Origin: a bacterium BMS3Bbin14
Lineage (GTDB): Bacteria > Desulfobacterota > Desulfobulbia > Desulfobulbales > Desulfobulbaceae
Assembly: GCA_002897615.1 (NCBI GenBank)
Contig: BDTX01000021.1
Location: 245,044 to 309,043 of the forward strand
Direction of reading: 5' to 3'
Length of the DNA stretch: 64,000 nucleotides
Shown: one piece after another, positions 17,984-29,301 of the stretch
How positions within the stretch are numbered: position 1 is the first letter of the stretch
How the letters are laid out: each line of letters opens with the position of its first letter
Notes under the pieces: model-generated
What the model saw: only the letters and a program-made list of their open reading frames with translations
What the model was told of the DNA's origin: nothing
The model's database searches: none
Made by a program: the position numbers and the translations under genes

Positions 17984-20818
17984 TCAGCCGGCAAGGGTCT
18001 GTTTGAGAAACATGCCGGTATAAGAACCCGGGAAATCCGCCACCTCCTCCGGGGGACCGCAGACCACAACCCGGCCTCCGCCATCGCCGCCTTCCGGTCC
18101 CATGTCGATAATATAGTCGGCGGTCTTGATGACGTCCAGGTTATGTTCAATCACCACCACCGTATTGCCGCCGTCCACCAGGCGGCCCAGGACCGTGAGC
18201 AGGTGCCGGATATCGGCCGGATGCAGGCCGGTGGTCGGTTCGTCCAGGATATACAGGGTCCGGCCGGTGGCTTGCCGGCTCAGTTCCTTGGCCAGTTTAA
18301 CCCGTTGCGCCTCGCCGCCCGACAGGGTTACCGATGACTGCCCCAGCGTCACATAACCAAGGCCCACATCAAAAATCGTCTGCAATCGTTTTTTAACAGG
18401 GGGGATATTCTGAAAGAACTCCAGGGCCTCTTCCACGGTCATGGCCAGGATCTCGGAAATATTTTTCCCCCGGTACCGGATTTCCAGGGTTTCCCGGTTG
18501 TAGCGCTTGCCGCCGCATCGTTCACAGGTCACATAGATATCGGACAGGAAGTGCATGGCGATCCTGATTACGCCGTCGCCTTCGCAGGTCTCGCAGCGGC
18601 CGCCCTTGATGTTGAAGCTGAAGCGGCCCGGCTTGTAGCCCCGAGCCCGCGACTCCGGCAACCGGGCCAGCAGCTCCCGGACCGGGGTCAGGACACCGGT
18701 ATAGGTGGCCGGATTGGAACGCGGCGTCCGGCCGATGGGACTCTGGTCAATATCGATCACCTTGTCGATATTATTGATGCCGGTCACCGCCCGGTCAGCC
18801 GCCCGGCCGCGTTTTTTATTCTGCAGGGCGCTCTGCACCCTGGCATACAGGGTTTCGATCACCAGTGAACTCTTGCCCGAGCCGGACACTCCGGTCACAC
18901 AGGTCATAACTCCCAGGGGAAAACGAACCGTCAGCTCCTGTAAATTATTGGCCTTCGCCTTGAGTACCGTCAGGCCCGCCGTGCCGGCTTTGCTGATCCG
19001 CCGGCGTTTTGTCGGTGTGGCTATCTCCAGGCGTCCCGACAGGTAGCCGCCGGTCAACGATGCCTGGCAATCAAGCAGGCCCGGGACCGGGCCGGAATAG
19101 ATAATCTCGCCGCCATGCACCCCCGCCCCCGGCCCCATGTCCAGGACATGATCAGCGGCAACGATGGTATCGGTGTCATGCTCCACCACAATGACCGTGT
19201 TGCCGAGGTCCCGCAGGTTGAGCAGGGTTTTGATCAACTTGGAGTTGTCGCGTTGGTGCAGGCCGATGCTGGGTTCATCAAGGATGTACAGGACCCCGGC
19301 CAGGCGGGAACCGATCTGCGAGGCCAGCCTGATCCGCTGCGCCTCGCCGCCGGACAGGGTCCCCGCCTTGCGCTCCAGGGAGAGGTAGCCGAGTCCCACA
19401 TCCTGCAGAAACGTCAGCCGGTCAAGGACCTCTTTCAGAATGGGTTCGGCAATCACGGCCCGCCGCTGGTCAAAGGAAATGCGGCCGATCTCCCGGACCA
19501 GGCGGGTAATGGACAGCCGGGTCAATTCAATGATGGACCAGGGGCCGACGCGGACCGCCAGGGCTTCGGGCTTGAGCCGGGCTCCGTCACAGAGAGGGCA
19601 GGGCTGTTCGCGGATATAACGACCCAGTTCCTCCCGGATCATGGTTGACGACGTTTCATGGTAGCGCCGTTCAAGCTGCGGCAGCACCCCTTCGAAGGGG
19701 GTCTTCGATATAAGCTTTCGGCGGCCCTTGCGATAATGAAACTCAATCTCCTCGCTGCCCGATCCCTGGAGAATTACCTTGTGGACGGCTGGTGGCAGCT
19801 GGTCAAAGGGGGTGGCGAGGTCAAAACCGTAATGAGCGGCCAGGGCCGCGAGCATCTGGCCGCTGTAGCTGGACATGGAACGACTGCCCCAGGCGGCAAT
19901 GGCGCCATCCTTCAAGGCCAGCGACGGATCGGGGACGACCAGCTGCGGATCAAAAATTTGCCGGACGCCCAGGCCGCCGCAAGCGGCACAGGCCCCTTGC
20001 GGATTGTTAAAGGAAAAGAGCTGGGTGGACAGTTCCGGCACCGAGACCCCGCACCGGTGGCAGGCGGCCGATTCACTGAACAGGATCTCATGGCCCGAGT
20101 CCGGAAACAGGGCCAGCATGGTGCCGCCGCTCTGTTTGACCGCCATGGCGACTGATTCCTCCAGGCGCCTCCGGATGGAGGGTTTCAGGACCAGCCGGTC
20201 CACCACCACCTCAATGGTGTGGAGGTTGTTTTTTGGCAAAGCGATCTCATCGGCCAGCGGCAGGACCTCGCCATCCACCCGTACCCGGACAAAGCCGTCT
20301 TTGCGCAGCCGGGCGAAAAGCTGCTCATGCCGCCCCTTGCGGCGGGTAATCATGGGGGCCAGCAGCAGCAGCTTTTCGCCGGCGGGACGAAGCAACAGGG
20401 CGTTGACCATGTCCTCAACGGACTGGGAGCGAATTTCCCGGCCGCAGTCCGGACAGTGGGGCGTGCCGGCCCTGGCAAAAAGCAGGCGCAGGTAATCGTA
20501 GATCTCGGTCACCGTGCCCACCGTTGAGCGGGGATTCTTGCTGGTCGTCTTCTGTTCGATGGATACGGCCGGCGACAAGCCCTCCAGTGAATCCACCTCG
20601 GGTTTGTTCATCTGCCCCAGAAACTGCCGGGCATACGTGGAGAGCGATTCGACGTAGCGCCTCTGGCCCTCGGCATAGAGCGTATCAAAGGCCAGGGTTG
20701 ATTTGCCGGACCCGGAAAGACCGGTAAAGACCACCAGCCTGTTTCGCGGCAGATCAACGCTGATGTTTTTCAGGTTATGCATCCGCGCGCCGCGAATGCT
20801 CAAAAACTCCGGTTCCAT
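17984..20818 (-). CDS. uvrA: Excinuclease ABC subunit A
   Basis: UvrA is the damage-recognition ATPase of nucleotide excision repair. The 944-residue protein has two ABC modules: Walker [17 protein letters not shown] near residue 36 and [16 protein letters not shown] in the second half. It has two LSGGEAQR signatures and the zinc-binding CxxC pairs, including the one in [12 protein letters not shown] choose the ATG at 20818 ([15 protein letters not shown]), four bases after AAGGA. The upstream in-frame start at 20869 would extend into the neighbouring gene. Confidence 0.97.
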   Translation of the reverse strand: MEPEFLSIRGARMHNLKNISVDLPRNRLVVFTGLSGSGKSTLAFDTLYAEGQRRYVESLSTYARQFLGQMNKPEVDSLEGLSPAVSIEQKTTSKNPRSTVGTVTEIYDYLRLLFARAGTPHCPDCGREIRSQSVEDMVNALLLRPAGEKLLLLAPMITRRKGRHEQLFARLRKDGFVRVRVDGEVLPLADEIALPKNNLHTIEVVVDRLVLKPSIRRRLEESVAMAVKQSGGTMLALFPDSGHEILFSESAACHRCGVSVPELSTQLFSFNNPQGACAACGGLGVRQIFDPQLVVPDPSLALKDGAIAAWGSRSMSSYSGQMLAALAAHYGFDLATPFDQLPPAVHKVILQGSGSEEIEFHYRKGRRKLISKTPFEGVLPQLERRYHETSSTMIREELGRYIREQPCPLCDGARLKPEALAVRVGPWSIIELTRLSITRLVREIGRISFDQRRAVIAEPILKEVLDRLTFLQDVGLGYLSLERKAGTLSGGEAQRIRLASQIGSRLAGVLYILDEPSIGLHQRDNSKLIKTLLNLRDLGNTVIVVEHDTDTIVAADHVLDMGPGAGVHGGEIIYSGPVPGLLDCQASLTGGYLSGRLEIATPTKRRRISKAGTAGLTVLKAKANNLQELTVRFPLGVMTCVTGVSGSGKSSLVIETLYARVQSALQNKKRGRAADRAVTGINNIDKVIDIDQSPIGRTPRSNPATYTGVLTPVRELLARLPESRARGYKPGRFSFNIKGGRCETCEGDGVIRIAMHFLSDIYVTCERCGGKRYNRETLEIRYRGKNISEILAMTVEEALEFFQNIPPVKKRLQTIFDVGLGYVTLGQSSVTLSGGEAQRVKLAKELSRQATGRTLYILDEPTTGLHPADIRHLLTVLGRLVDGGNTVVVIEHNLDVIKTADYIIDMGPEGGDGGGRVVVCGPPEEVADFPGSYTGMFLKQTLAG

Positions 20819-20832
20819 ATGTCCTTTCCGGA

Positions 20833-21246
20833 TCAAGGCATGAAATGCAGGTGATCCACTTTCATGCACCGATCCATGATTACCGTGAGGCCGGCCTCTT
20901 CCGCCAGAGCGGCAGCCTGCTCGTTGACGATGCCCTGCTGCATCCAGACGACCCGGGCATGAATGGCTATTGCGTCCCGGACCACGGGTTCCACCAGCTC
21001 CGGCCGGCGAAAGATATCGACCACCTCCACCCGGCCGGGGATAGCGCGTAAATCAGGGTAACATGGCTGGCCCAGGATTTCCCGCTGGCCGGGATTGACC
21101 GGAATGATCCGGTAACCGGCCTGCTGCAGGTAGGCCGCCACCTGGTAGCTTGGCCGCGACGGCTTGGGCGACAGGCCGACAACGGCAATGATCGTGTTCT
21201 CCCGCAAAACAGCCCTGATTTTTTCCAGCGGCGCGAGCCCGGTCAT
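20833..21246 (-). CDS. CoA-binding domain protein (YccU-like)
   Basis: The 137-residue protein is a single CoA_binding_2 Rossmann-type domain: [19 protein letters not shown] (about 19-37), [35 protein letters not shown] and the terminal DRCMKVDH motif. Single-domain members bind CoA in crystal structures, but the cellular role is unknown. It ends 14 bp before the uvrA start and is likely co-transcribed with it. Confidence 0.88.
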   Translation of the reverse strand: MTGLAPLEKIRAVLRENTIIAVVGLSPKPSRPSYQVAAYLQQAGYRIIPVNPGQREILGQPCYPDLRAIPGRVEVVDIFRRPELVEPVVRDAIAIHARVVWMQQGIVNEQAAALAEEAGLTVIMDRCMKVDHLHFMP

Positions 21247-21384
21247 GGCTTCCGCCCGTTACTCTTTTGCATGGTTGACCTCTTCTTGACAAAATCATTT
21301 ACCCACCTGACCGGCTATGGTATATTAAGCGTTTAATGTAGTCATGTTCTATAAACAATCAACCGGAAAGAGGCAGCCCCTGCC

Positions 21385-22290
21385 GTGTATTTTCAAGATA
21401 TCATCGGAGCGCTGAACAGCTACTGGGCATCGGCCGGCTGTGTCATTCTCCAACCCTATGATATGGAGGTGGGGGCCGGAACTTTTCACCCCGCCACCCT
21501 GTTGCGTGTTCTCGGGCCGGAGCCATGGAAGGCGGCGTATGTCCAGCCCTCACGGCGGCCCACTGATGGCCGGTATGGTGAAAATCCCAACCGCCTGCAG
21601 CATTATTTCCAGTACCAGGTTGTCCTCAAGCCTTCCCCGGTGGAAGTACAGGAACTGTACCTTGAAAGTCTCAGGCGCTTTGGCCTTAACCTGCTGGAGC
21701 ACGATATCCGTTTTGTCGAGGATGACTGGGAGTCACCGACACTCGGTGCGTGGGGCCTGGGCTGGGAGGTCTGGCTGGACGGCATGGAGATTACCCAGTT
21801 TACCTACTTTCAGCAGGCCGGCTCCATTGATCTCCGTCCCATCACCGTGGAGATTACCTACGGCCTTGAGCGCATCGCCATGTACCTGCAGAAGGTGGAT
21901 TCCGTCTATGATATCGCCTGGAACCGGGATATCACCTATGGCCAGATCTTTCATCAGGCCGAGAAGGAGTTCTCCGCCTTTAACTTTGAAGAGGCCAATG
22001 TTGACGACCTGCTGACAGCCTTTGACAGCTATGAGCGGGAAGCCCTGAAACTGGTGGCCAAGGGGCTTATCCGGCCGGGTTACGATTATTGCCTCAAATG
22101 TTCACACACCTTTAACCTGCTGGATGCCCGCAAGGCAATCAGCGTGGCGGAGCGTACCCGGTACATCGGCCGCATTCGCAACATCGCCCGCCAGGTAGCA
22201 CAGCGTTATGTCGAACAGCGGCAGGAGGCAGGTTATCCGTTGCTGGGGAAAGGGGACTCGAAAAACAGGGAAACCGAAGCGGCAATATGA
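21385..22290 (+). CDS. glyQ: Glycyl-tRNA synthetase alpha subunit
   Basis: GlyQ carries the catalytic site of the heterotetrameric glycyl-tRNA synthetase. The 301-residue protein opens with [20 protein letters not shown] and contains [31 protein letters not shown] and [20 protein letters not shown], all typical. The start is a GTG. The beta subunit (glyS) normally follows directly. Here the next features are a tRNA-Sec gene on the other strand and unrelated genes, so glyS must be elsewhere in the genome. Confidence 0.96.
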   Translation: MYFQDIIGALNSYWASAGCVILQPYDMEVGAGTFHPATLLRVLGPEPWKAAYVQPSRRPTDGRYGENPNRLQHYFQYQVVLKPSPVEVQELYLESLRRFGLNLLEHDIRFVEDDWESPTLGAWGLGWEVWLDGMEITQFTYFQQAGSIDLRPITVEITYGLERIAMYLQKVDSVYDIAWNRDITYGQIFHQAEKEFSAFNFEEANVDDLLTAFDSYEREALKLVAKGLIRPGYDYCLKCSHTFNLLDARKAISVAERTRYIGRIRNIARQVAQRYVEQRQEAGYPLLGKGDSKNRETEAAI

Positions 22291-22317
22291 TCAATGACCA
22301 GGGACAGAGATCGATTA

Positions 22318-22415
22318 TGGCGGAAGTGCATGGGAATCGAACCCACCCGCCAGGCTATTCACCCGACACGCCGGATTTGAAGTCCGGGAGAGCCACCAGT
22401 GCCCTATCCACTTCC
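22318..22415 (-). tRNA. selC: Selenocysteine tRNA (anticodon UCA)
   Basis: The 98-nt gene on the minus strand has an extended acceptor stem (GGAAGTG pairing with CACTTCC, then G and encoded CCA). The anticodon arm GGACTTCAAATCC carries UCA, and there is a very long variable arm and a T-arm with GGTTCGATTCC. Length, UCA anticodon and extended acceptor/T helix are diagnostic of tRNA-Sec. It shows that the organism decodes UGA as selenocysteine, which bears directly on the arsS gene at 61463. Confidence 0.95.
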
Positions 22416-22544
22416 ACCTGTGACCGCTAGTCTAATAATTATTGACGAGAAAAACAACTATTGATTATGTATCAGATCCAACCGCCGCCGAGCGGCCCAA
22501 TAAGCAACCATTCAGGAGAAGGACTTTTTTGTCCGTGATTTTTC

Positions 22545-22892
22545 ATGCAGTGTAACCAACTCGTACGCCTGATCAAGGAATGGTATCTTCACGTCAGCGA
22601 AGAGACCATGGCTCCTGCCCGCATGATGGAGTTTATCGACAAACACGTCAAAAGTTGTGATGTGTGCCGGGAGGATCCGCTCCTGCAGCGTGATATTGAA
22701 AAAATCCGGGCCTTTATTCTGCCGGAATCAAAGATCCCCAAGGCCGTCCGCAGCCAACAGAACGGGCCGACGCCGGAGATTTCTCCGGAGGTCTCCCCGG
22801 ATGATGAAACTGTCGAAGAGGCAGCTGAGAAGCAGCAGCCGACTGCCGCCGGACAGGACAGTGACGCGGCGGAAGGGCCGGCCGGCAATTAG
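22545..22892 (+). CDS. Small conserved-looking protein, function unknown
   Basis: This is a 115-residue soluble protein. The first 75 residues look folded and contain four cysteines, including CDVC at about residues 38-41. The last 40 residues are acidic and low complexity (Glu, Pro, Ala, Asp). It lies 27 bp upstream of radA and may be co-transcribed with it. I do not recognise the family. The cysteine pair could bind a metal, but that is speculation. Confidence 0.65.
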   Translation: MQCNQLVRLIKEWYLHVSEETMAPARMMEFIDKHVKSCDVCREDPLLQRDIEKIRAFILPESKIPKAVRSQQNGPTPEISPEVSPDDETVEEAAEKQQPTAAGQDSDAAEGPAGN

Positions 22893-22919
22893 TGTCCGGC
22901 TGCGTGAGGCGGCCTGCTT

Positions 22920-24284
<1,365 letters not shown>

Positions 24285-24441
24285 CCGCCGGCCGGATGTT
24301 CCTCGGGAAACAGTCTTTTTTGCCCGGTCCCTGCATTATGCTCAAAAGATAAGTTCGGAGAATCAGCATCTGGATGTGAAAATGTGAAGTTGTTTCGGCG
24401 CACCGACCCCCAAAATTGTTTGTTAATTCCGGAGGAATATT

Positions 24442-25020
24442 ATGGACTTTAAAGATCATTTCGAGCGGGTCTGGAAGGTATTTACCAGTTTTCTGCCGGC
24501 GATGCTGCTCAATACCGTGGTCCTGATCGGGGTTTCCATCATTACCCTGGGTATTTTGCAGCCGGTGGCCATTGCCGGATATACCCAGTCACTGCTGCTT
24601 GCCCTGCGGGACCGGAGAAAGCCCGAGGTCCGCGATCTCTTTTCCTATATGGCCCTCTTCTGGCCCCTGCTCGGCTTTACAGTTCTCCTGTTTCTGGCAA
24701 TCATGCTCGGTTTGGTCGTCCTGCTGCTGCCCGGGATCATTATGGGGCTGGTCGCCACGTTTTTCTGCCTCTACATGCTGCCGCTCATGACAGACCGGGG
24801 GATGGGACTCGTTGACGCAATCAGGGAAAGCAGCCGCCTGGCTATGGAAAAACCCGTGACCGACCACCTGGTCGTTGTGGCGATCTATGTCGGCCTGGTC
24901 TCCGTGGGCCAGTCCGTTATTCTCGGGGTTCTGTTTACCTTGCCACTGGCCACACTCTTTATCCTGTCCGCCTATGAAGTAAAGGTCAAAAAGGCGCTGC
25001 CCGGACCCGGGGAGACATAA
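24442..25020 (+). CDS. Multi-spanning membrane protein, function unknown
   Basis: The 192-residue protein has about four to five hydrophobic segments (about 17-45, 70-110 and 140-180) separated by short charged loops. The start has an excellent ribosome site (GGAGGAATATT). No catalytic or transport motif is visible. Small membrane proteins of this kind are widespread in Desulfobacterota without an assigned role. It appears to be a single-gene unit downstream of radA. Confidence 0.7.
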   Translation: MDFKDHFERVWKVFTSFLPAMLLNTVVLIGVSIITLGILQPVAIAGYTQSLLLALRDRRKPEVRDLFSYMALFWPLLGFTVLLFLAIMLGLVVLLLPGIIMGLVATFFCLYMLPLMTDRGMGLVDAIRESSRLAMEKPVTDHLVVVAIYVGLVSVGQSVILGVLFTLPLATLFILSAYEVKVKKALPGPGET

Positions 25021-25062
25021 CCTGGACCGAACCCGCTCCGGCTGAAGCCTTGGGTCCCCTGA

Positions 25063-25422
25063 TCAGTTAAAAACCAATGAGCCGTGATTTTTCTGCCGCT
25101 GGCAGCCGTAGCCGTGAAAAAGCGGCTGCCAATTAAATCTATGGCGGAATTTGATCGCCACAATGCCGGGTTCGCTCCGCATCACTTCGCCTTCCAGCTT
25201 GTTGACGACCAGCTGGGAATAGAGGCCGTTAATCAGGATTGTTACCGTGCAGGGGGAGCCGGTCGCAACTTGTTCCCTGGTCTGAATGGACATGCCGCTC
25301 ATGCTCAGGTCTCTTAATCCGCCCCGGATTGTCGTATCCTGCCGGGGCAGGGTAACGCTTACATCGGTAATAAAGTTGACCCGGATAGTATCCCGTCGAT
25401 CATCCAATGCCTGGACAAACAT
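25063..25422 (-). CDS. PilZ domain protein
   Basis: PilZ domains bind cyclic di-GMP. The 119-residue protein has the two ligand motifs in order: RRDTIR (RxxxR type) near residue 9 and DLSMSGMSI (D/NxSxxG) near residue 38. A six-stranded beta-barrel pattern follows. It has no second domain, so it probably acts by binding a partner. The target is unknown, but the type IV pilus operon is in the same window. A GGAGG ribosome site precedes the ATG. Confidence 0.85.
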   Translation of the reverse strand: MFVQALDDRRDTIRVNFITDVSVTLPRQDTTIRGGLRDLSMSGMSIQTREQVATGSPCTVTILINGLYSQLVVNKLEGEVMRSEPGIVAIKFRHRFNWQPLFHGYGCQRQKNHGSLVFN

Positions 25423-25442
25423 TATTGCCCTCCTCTAATCCT

Positions 25443-25471
25443 TAATCAGTGACGGCTTGGGGTGATGCTCC
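25443..25471 (+). repeat. Interspersed TIR repeat, copy D (end fragment)
   Basis: Only the left end of the family remains: AATCAGTGACGGCTTGGGG followed by TGATGCTCCAT. It abuts the stop codon of the next gene. Confidence 0.7.
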
Positions 25472-25474
25472 ATC

Positions 25475-25807
25475 TTACGCCCTGACCATCTCCTCCTGCA
25501 GAAGCCGGTCGGCGAAATCGAGAACGAACGAGCGCTGGGTCTCGGTGGCCCAGGCAATGCAGGTGCAGTGCATATTGGCGGCGCTGCGAACCAGGAATTC
25601 AAAGCGCAGGGTTTTTTCTTCCAGCACCACGGAAAAATAAAAAGGGGAGCACTTTTCATGGCCGAGCTGTTCCGGTCCCAGCAGATCAGGGGGGACCTGC
25701 AGCCAGAACACCCCCTCGATCGGGCCGGGCTTCAGGGTCCGTTTTAAATAACTTTCAATATTGTCCCTCTCCAGGAAGGAGATTTCGTCAATGAGATACT
25801 GGCGCAT
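25475..25807 (-). CDS. Hypothetical protein, function unknown
   Basis: The 110-residue protein begins MRQYLIDEISFLERDN and looks folded (alternating hydrophobic pattern, CTCIAW near residue 82) with no signal peptide or membrane segment. AGGAG precedes the ATG by seven bases. It follows the PhoH-family gene by ten bp on the same strand, so it is probably co-transcribed with it. I do not recognise the family. Its C terminus lies against repeat fragment D, so the last residues may be recent. Confidence 0.65.
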   Translation of the reverse strand: MRQYLIDEISFLERDNIESYLKRTLKPGPIEGVFWLQVPPDLLGPEQLGHEKCSPFYFSVVLEEKTLRFEFLVRSAANMHCTCIAWATETQRSFVLDFADRLLQEEMVRA

Positions 25808-25817
25808 GGTTCTGCTC

Positions 25818-27128
25818 CTATAGATAATCGGCCGCCAGGGCGGACAGCCGGCTGCGTTCGCTCTTGGTCAGCGTTATGTGTCCGCATCCCGCGTGTCCCT
25901 TGAGACGTTCCACGGTATAAGTAAGGCCGTTGCTGTTCGAGTCGAGATAGGGATTGTCAATCTGATGGGGGTCGCCGGTCAACACCATCTTGGTGCCTTC
26001 GCCGACCCGGCTGATAATGGTCTTGACTTCGTGCGGGGTCAGGTTCTGGGCCTCGTCAATGATCACGAACTGTTTGGAGATGGAGCGCCCGCGGATATAG
26101 GTCAGCGCCTCCATTTCCACCACCTCTTCCTTGAGCAGCCGGCTCACCGTCTGCTGAGTGGTCTCCTCCAGGTAGCCGTTATGCTGCAGGCTCATCAGGT
26201 ACGAGAGATTGTCAAAAATGGGCTGCATCCACAGCTTCATCTTCTCGTCCTTGGTGCCGGGGAGGTAGCCGATATCGCGGCCCAGGGGGATGATCGGCCT
26301 GGAAACCAGCAGTTTCTCGTAGCGCTCCTCGCTTAAGGTCGTGGTCAGCCCCGCGGCCAGGGCGAGCAGGGTCTTGCCGGTTCCGGCCTGGCCGATCAGG
26401 GTCACCAGGTCTACCTTGGGATCCAGCAGCAGGTCCAGTGCCATCCGCTGCTCCTTGCTCCGGGGCCGCACCTTCCAGGCGGTTTCAAATTTTGCATTCA
26501 TGTGCAGGATATGGTTCCGGTCGACAGCCCGGCCTATGCCGCTGTGCTTGGGATTCGACTCATCCTGCAGCAGGACGAATTCATTGGTCATCAACTCAAC
26601 GCCCTCCAGCGCCTGCCGGTCATCCTGGTGAAAGCCGTCCACCACGGTGGGCGGCACCAGCAAGGTCTGCCAGCCGGTATAGAGGGAATTCAAGTCGGAT
26701 TTTTCCTTTTCAAAATCCATGACATCCAGGCCCAGGGCATCGGCCTTGAGCCGGGCATTGATATCCTTGGACACAAAAATGGTCCGCTTGCCGTCTTGGT
26801 GCAGGTTATAGGCGGTGGCAATGATCCAGTTGTCCGGGATCGAGTGATCGATGCAGGTGCCCGGGATCTCTTTTTTCTCCACGGTGATCATGAGGGTGCC
26901 GCCGTTATCCATCTCCACGCCATCGCCCAGACGGCCGCGACTGCGTAATTGGTCCAGGGCCCGGATGACATGACGGGCATTGCGGCCGAGCTCGTCATTA
27001 TTTCTTTTAAACTTGTCCAGTTCCTCGATAACGGTTATGGGCAGCACAACGGTGTTGTTGGCAAAAGAGAAAATGGAGGCGCTGTTGTGCAGCAGGACGT
27101 TGGTATCGAGAACAAAGAACTTTGGCAT
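25818..27128 (-). CDS. PIN domain-PhoH family ATPase
   Basis: The 436-residue protein combines an N-terminal PIN-type nuclease domain (KFFVLDTNVLLHN, then further acidic residues) with a PhoH-like ATPase: Walker A IGQAGTGKTLLALAAG at about residue 250 and Walker B FVIIDEAQN at about 351. This fusion (YlaK/PhoH2 type) is thought to act as an RNA helicase-nuclease. I place the start at the ATG at 27128 (MPKFFVLDTN). The upstream extension to 27173 is unlike the family. The ribosome site is weak. Confidence 0.92.
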   Translation of the reverse strand: MPKFFVLDTNVLLHNSASIFSFANNTVVLPITVIEELDKFKRNNDELGRNARHVIRALDQLRSRGRLGDGVEMDNGGTLMITVEKKEIPGTCIDHSIPDNWIIATAYNLHQDGKRTIFVSKDINARLKADALGLDVMDFEKEKSDLNSLYTGWQTLLVPPTVVDGFHQDDRQALEGVELMTNEFVLLQDESNPKHSGIGRAVDRNHILHMNAKFETAWKVRPRSKEQRMALDLLLDPKVDLVTLIGQAGTGKTLLALAAGLTTTLSEERYEKLLVSRPIIPLGRDIGYLPGTKDEKMKLWMQPIFDNLSYLMSLQHNGYLEETTQQTVSRLLKEEVVEMEALTYIRGRSISKQFVIIDEAQNLTPHEVKTIISRVGEGTKMVLTGDPHQIDNPYLDSNSNGLTYTVERLKGHAGCGHITLTKSERSRLSALAADYL

Positions 27129-27167
27129 AAGCACACCGTGTTTGTGATTGTGTCGGTTGTAAGAGCG

Positions 27168-27257
27168 CAGCACCCCATCTGCACACGCTCAGGATGTGCA
27201 TGGTATCGCCCATCCGTCCTGAGCGTGCATTTACGGGGCACTGCTGCACCCTTACAG
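27168..27257. repeat. Long imperfect inverted repeat
   Basis: Two arms of about 30 bp pair across a short centre. The left arm is 27168-27197 (containing CACACGCTCAGGATG) and the right arm is 27211-27257 (CGTCCTGAGCGTGCA and GGGGCACTGCTGC). It lies between the peptidase stop (27297) and the PhoH-family start (27128). It could be a terminator, an RNA processing hairpin or a REP-like element. Confidence 0.6.
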
Positions 27258-27296
27258 GTTTGAGATAGAGACTATCTTGGCGCGAATCCATAACAG

Positions 27297-28406
27297 TTAT
27301 AAGTCAAGAAAGGTGAGGTCCCTGTTGAGCGGTTCGCAACCGTGGTCGCGGACCACCACCATGTTTTCCAGCCGGATACCGCCCCAGTCGGGCAGGTAGA
27401 TCCCCGGTTCAACCGTGACCACCATGCCGCTGCGCAGTTGTTTGCGGCTGCCGGAGCTAAGGTGCGGATTTTCGTGCACGTCCAGGCCGACCCCGTGCCC
27501 CAGGGCATGGCCGAAAAACTCGCCATAGCCGGCATCCCTGATTACGGCGCGGGCGGCCAGGTCCACCTCCCGGCAGGTCACACCGGCGCGGATGGCATTC
27601 ATCCCGGCCAGTTGGGCCCGGCGCACGACCCGCAGCCGCTCAACAAAAGTCTGCTCCGGCCGGCCGGCGACAAAGGTCCGGGTCATGTCGGAACAATAGC
27701 CGTCCAGCACCAGGCCCATGTCGATGAGCACCATCTCCCCTGGGGCAAGCGTGCGGTCCGTCGGCACGGCGTGCGGCCTGGCCGCATTGGGGCCAAAGGC
27801 GACAATGGTCTCGAAACTCGGCCCCCGGGCGCCCAGCCGCCGCATGGTGGTCTCAAGGGCCAGGGCAACTTCCAGCTCGGTCATTCCCGGTTTGACGGTG
27901 GGGTACACTTCTTGAAAGACCTGCTCATTTAACCGTACCGAGGCCCGGAGCGCCTCGATTTCATCTTCGGACTTGACGACCCGCAGGCGCTCCACCATCT
28001 CCGTTACCGGCTGCAGTTCCAGGTCGAGCCCCTGGGCGGCCTTCTGCAGGCGGGCGGCCGTGGAATGGAGCATGTAGTGACTCTCGAAGGCAAGGCGCCG
28101 GATCCCGAGTCGCGGCAGCAGCTTCCGCAGGAAGGCCATCAGGCCGCGGGGATAGAGCTGGACGGTAAAGCCCGGGGCCTCTGCCGCTGCCTGGAGGTAA
28201 AAGCGCGAGTCGGTCAGCAGGTACGGCGTTCCCCGGGCCGGGACCAGGAGCACCCCGGAGCTTTCCTGGATACCGTGATCAAGGGCGCTGTAACCGCTCA
28301 GATACCGGCGGTTGCCCGGCTGCGTGACCAGGAGCGCGGAAAGTCGCCGCCGCCTGAGCGTAGTTTGCAGGCGGGCGAGACGTTCAGGAAAGCGCAGCGC
28401 CGGCAT
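27297..28406 (-). CDS. Xaa-Pro aminopeptidase (M24 family)
   Basis: The enzyme is a metallopeptidase that removes N-terminal residues before proline. It has an N-terminal creatinase-like domain (about 1-130) and a C-terminal pita-bread domain with the dinuclear metal ligands: MVLIDMGLVLDGYCSDMTRT (two Asp), GHALGHGVGLDVHENP (His) and VVTVEPGIYLPDWGGIRLEN (two Glu). I chose the ATG at 28406 (MPALRFPERLARL), as the upstream start at 28499 would overlap the preceding gene. It follows gene 28409-28999 with almost no gap. Confidence 0.93.
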   Translation of the reverse strand: MPALRFPERLARLQTTLRRRRLSALLVTQPGNRRYLSGYSALDHGIQESSGVLLVPARGTPYLLTDSRFYLQAAAEAPGFTVQLYPRGLMAFLRKLLPRLGIRRLAFESHYMLHSTAARLQKAAQGLDLELQPVTEMVERLRVVKSEDEIEALRASVRLNEQVFQEVYPTVKPGMTELEVALALETTMRRLGARGPSFETIVAFGPNAARPHAVPTDRTLAPGEMVLIDMGLVLDGYCSDMTRTFVAGRPEQTFVERLRVVRRAQLAGMNAIRAGVTCREVDLAARAVIRDAGYGEFFGHALGHGVGLDVHENPHLSSGSRKQLRSGMVVTVEPGIYLPDWGGIRLENMVVVRDHGCEPLNRDLTFLDL

Positions 28407-28408
28407 GA

Positions 28409-28999
28409 TCAGGCGCGCAGCCTCTGTTTGAGCGTCGTCTTGTATTGTTCCAGGGCCTGCAGATATTGACTGTCCAGCTCGGCCTCGATACGGCTCCACT
28501 CTTCCTGGAACTTGGGCTGCAGGGTGGGATCTATGTTGAGTCCACCCGCCTGCTCTCCCATCTGCTGGGCCAGGGCCTGTTCGTACTGGGCCCTGACCTG
28601 CTCCTCGAGCTGATGCCGCAGCTGCTCGCGATGCCGGGTATAGCCGTCAATGATATGCCGGAGTTCCTGGCAGATCGACGCCACATCACGGGCGTTGCCG
28701 GCAAGCTCGACGAGTCCCTGGCTCGCCCTGGTCACCCGCTCCAGCTGGACATCGTCACGGGCCAGAAAGATGTTGCGCAACAGGCTTTCAACCATGCCCC
28801 GGCGAATGGCCATCTGGACCGCCGCGTCCTCTCGTTCCAGTTCATCGAGCAGCCGCGCCGACTTTCCGTCCAGGTAGTCAACGGTGAGATGCATGCCCCT
28901 GGTCCGGGCCTCACCCTGCCGGAGTTCTTCGCTGGACGCCTTACCTATTCGGGCCGCCCGTTCCATTACCAAATCCATGGTGCTTCTAATTTCAGCCAT
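28409..28999 (-). CDS. Coiled-coil protein, function unknown
   Basis: The 196-residue protein is almost wholly predicted helical and highly charged, with heptad-like patterns over about 85-196 and Gln/Glu-rich stretches. It has no signal peptide and no cysteines apart from one near residue 107. It sits two bp upstream of the peptidase gene on the same strand, so they are likely co-transcribed. I do not recognise a named family. The region upstream holds repeat copy E. Confidence 0.65.
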   Translation of the reverse strand: MAEIRSTMDLVMERAARIGKASSEELRQGEARTRGMHLTVDYLDGKSARLLDELEREDAAVQMAIRRGMVESLLRNIFLARDDVQLERVTRASQGLVELAGNARDVASICQELRHIIDGYTRHREQLRHQLEEQVRAQYEQALAQQMGEQAGGLNIDPTLQPKFQEEWSRIEAELDSQYLQALEQYKTTLKQRLRA

Positions 29000-29030
29000 G
29001 TCCTGTTCTCCCGGGGAGGTTGCCTGGTCC

Positions 29031-29060
29031 GTGACGGCTTGAGGTGGTGCTCACGGATCC
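29031..29060 (+). repeat. Interspersed TIR repeat, copy E (minimal form)
   Basis: Only the two ends of the family remain, joined almost directly: TCCGTGACGGCTTGAGG, a few bases, then CTCACGGATCC. It sits immediately before the rsmB 3' fragment, just as copy G sits before the intact rsmB 3' end. Confidence 0.75.
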
Positions 29061-29190
29061 AATTACTTTGAGCAGAAAACTATACGCAAAATCCGGCCGC
29101 ACGACAAGACCGCAGAGCATCTTATGATGAAATATATTTAAGGCGGGCGGCAAAGAAACCGTCCAGGCCGTCAGCCGGGGTGGGATAAAA
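29061..29190 (-). pseudogene. Duplicated 3' end of rsmB
   Basis: About 125 bp here match the 3' end and downstream sequence of rsmB (32469-32598) at roughly 95%. The last 22 codons stay in frame, ending at a stop at 29122-29124 with one Glu-to-Lys change (ARLKYISS against ARLEYISS). Similarity stops near 29190 in the upstream direction of the gene. There is no start or catalytic part, so it is a dead fragment. It and the intact gene flank the 29.2-32.5 kb accessory interval. Confidence 0.9.
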
Positions 29191-29301
29191 CTGGCCTGGA
29201 CATCACTGGTACCATACAGTTTGCAGGCCTCTTCTGGCCTGTCCTGCGAATAGTTACGATTCTACAATACGGTTGCGCCTATTTCATAGTAAATTATCTT
29301 G

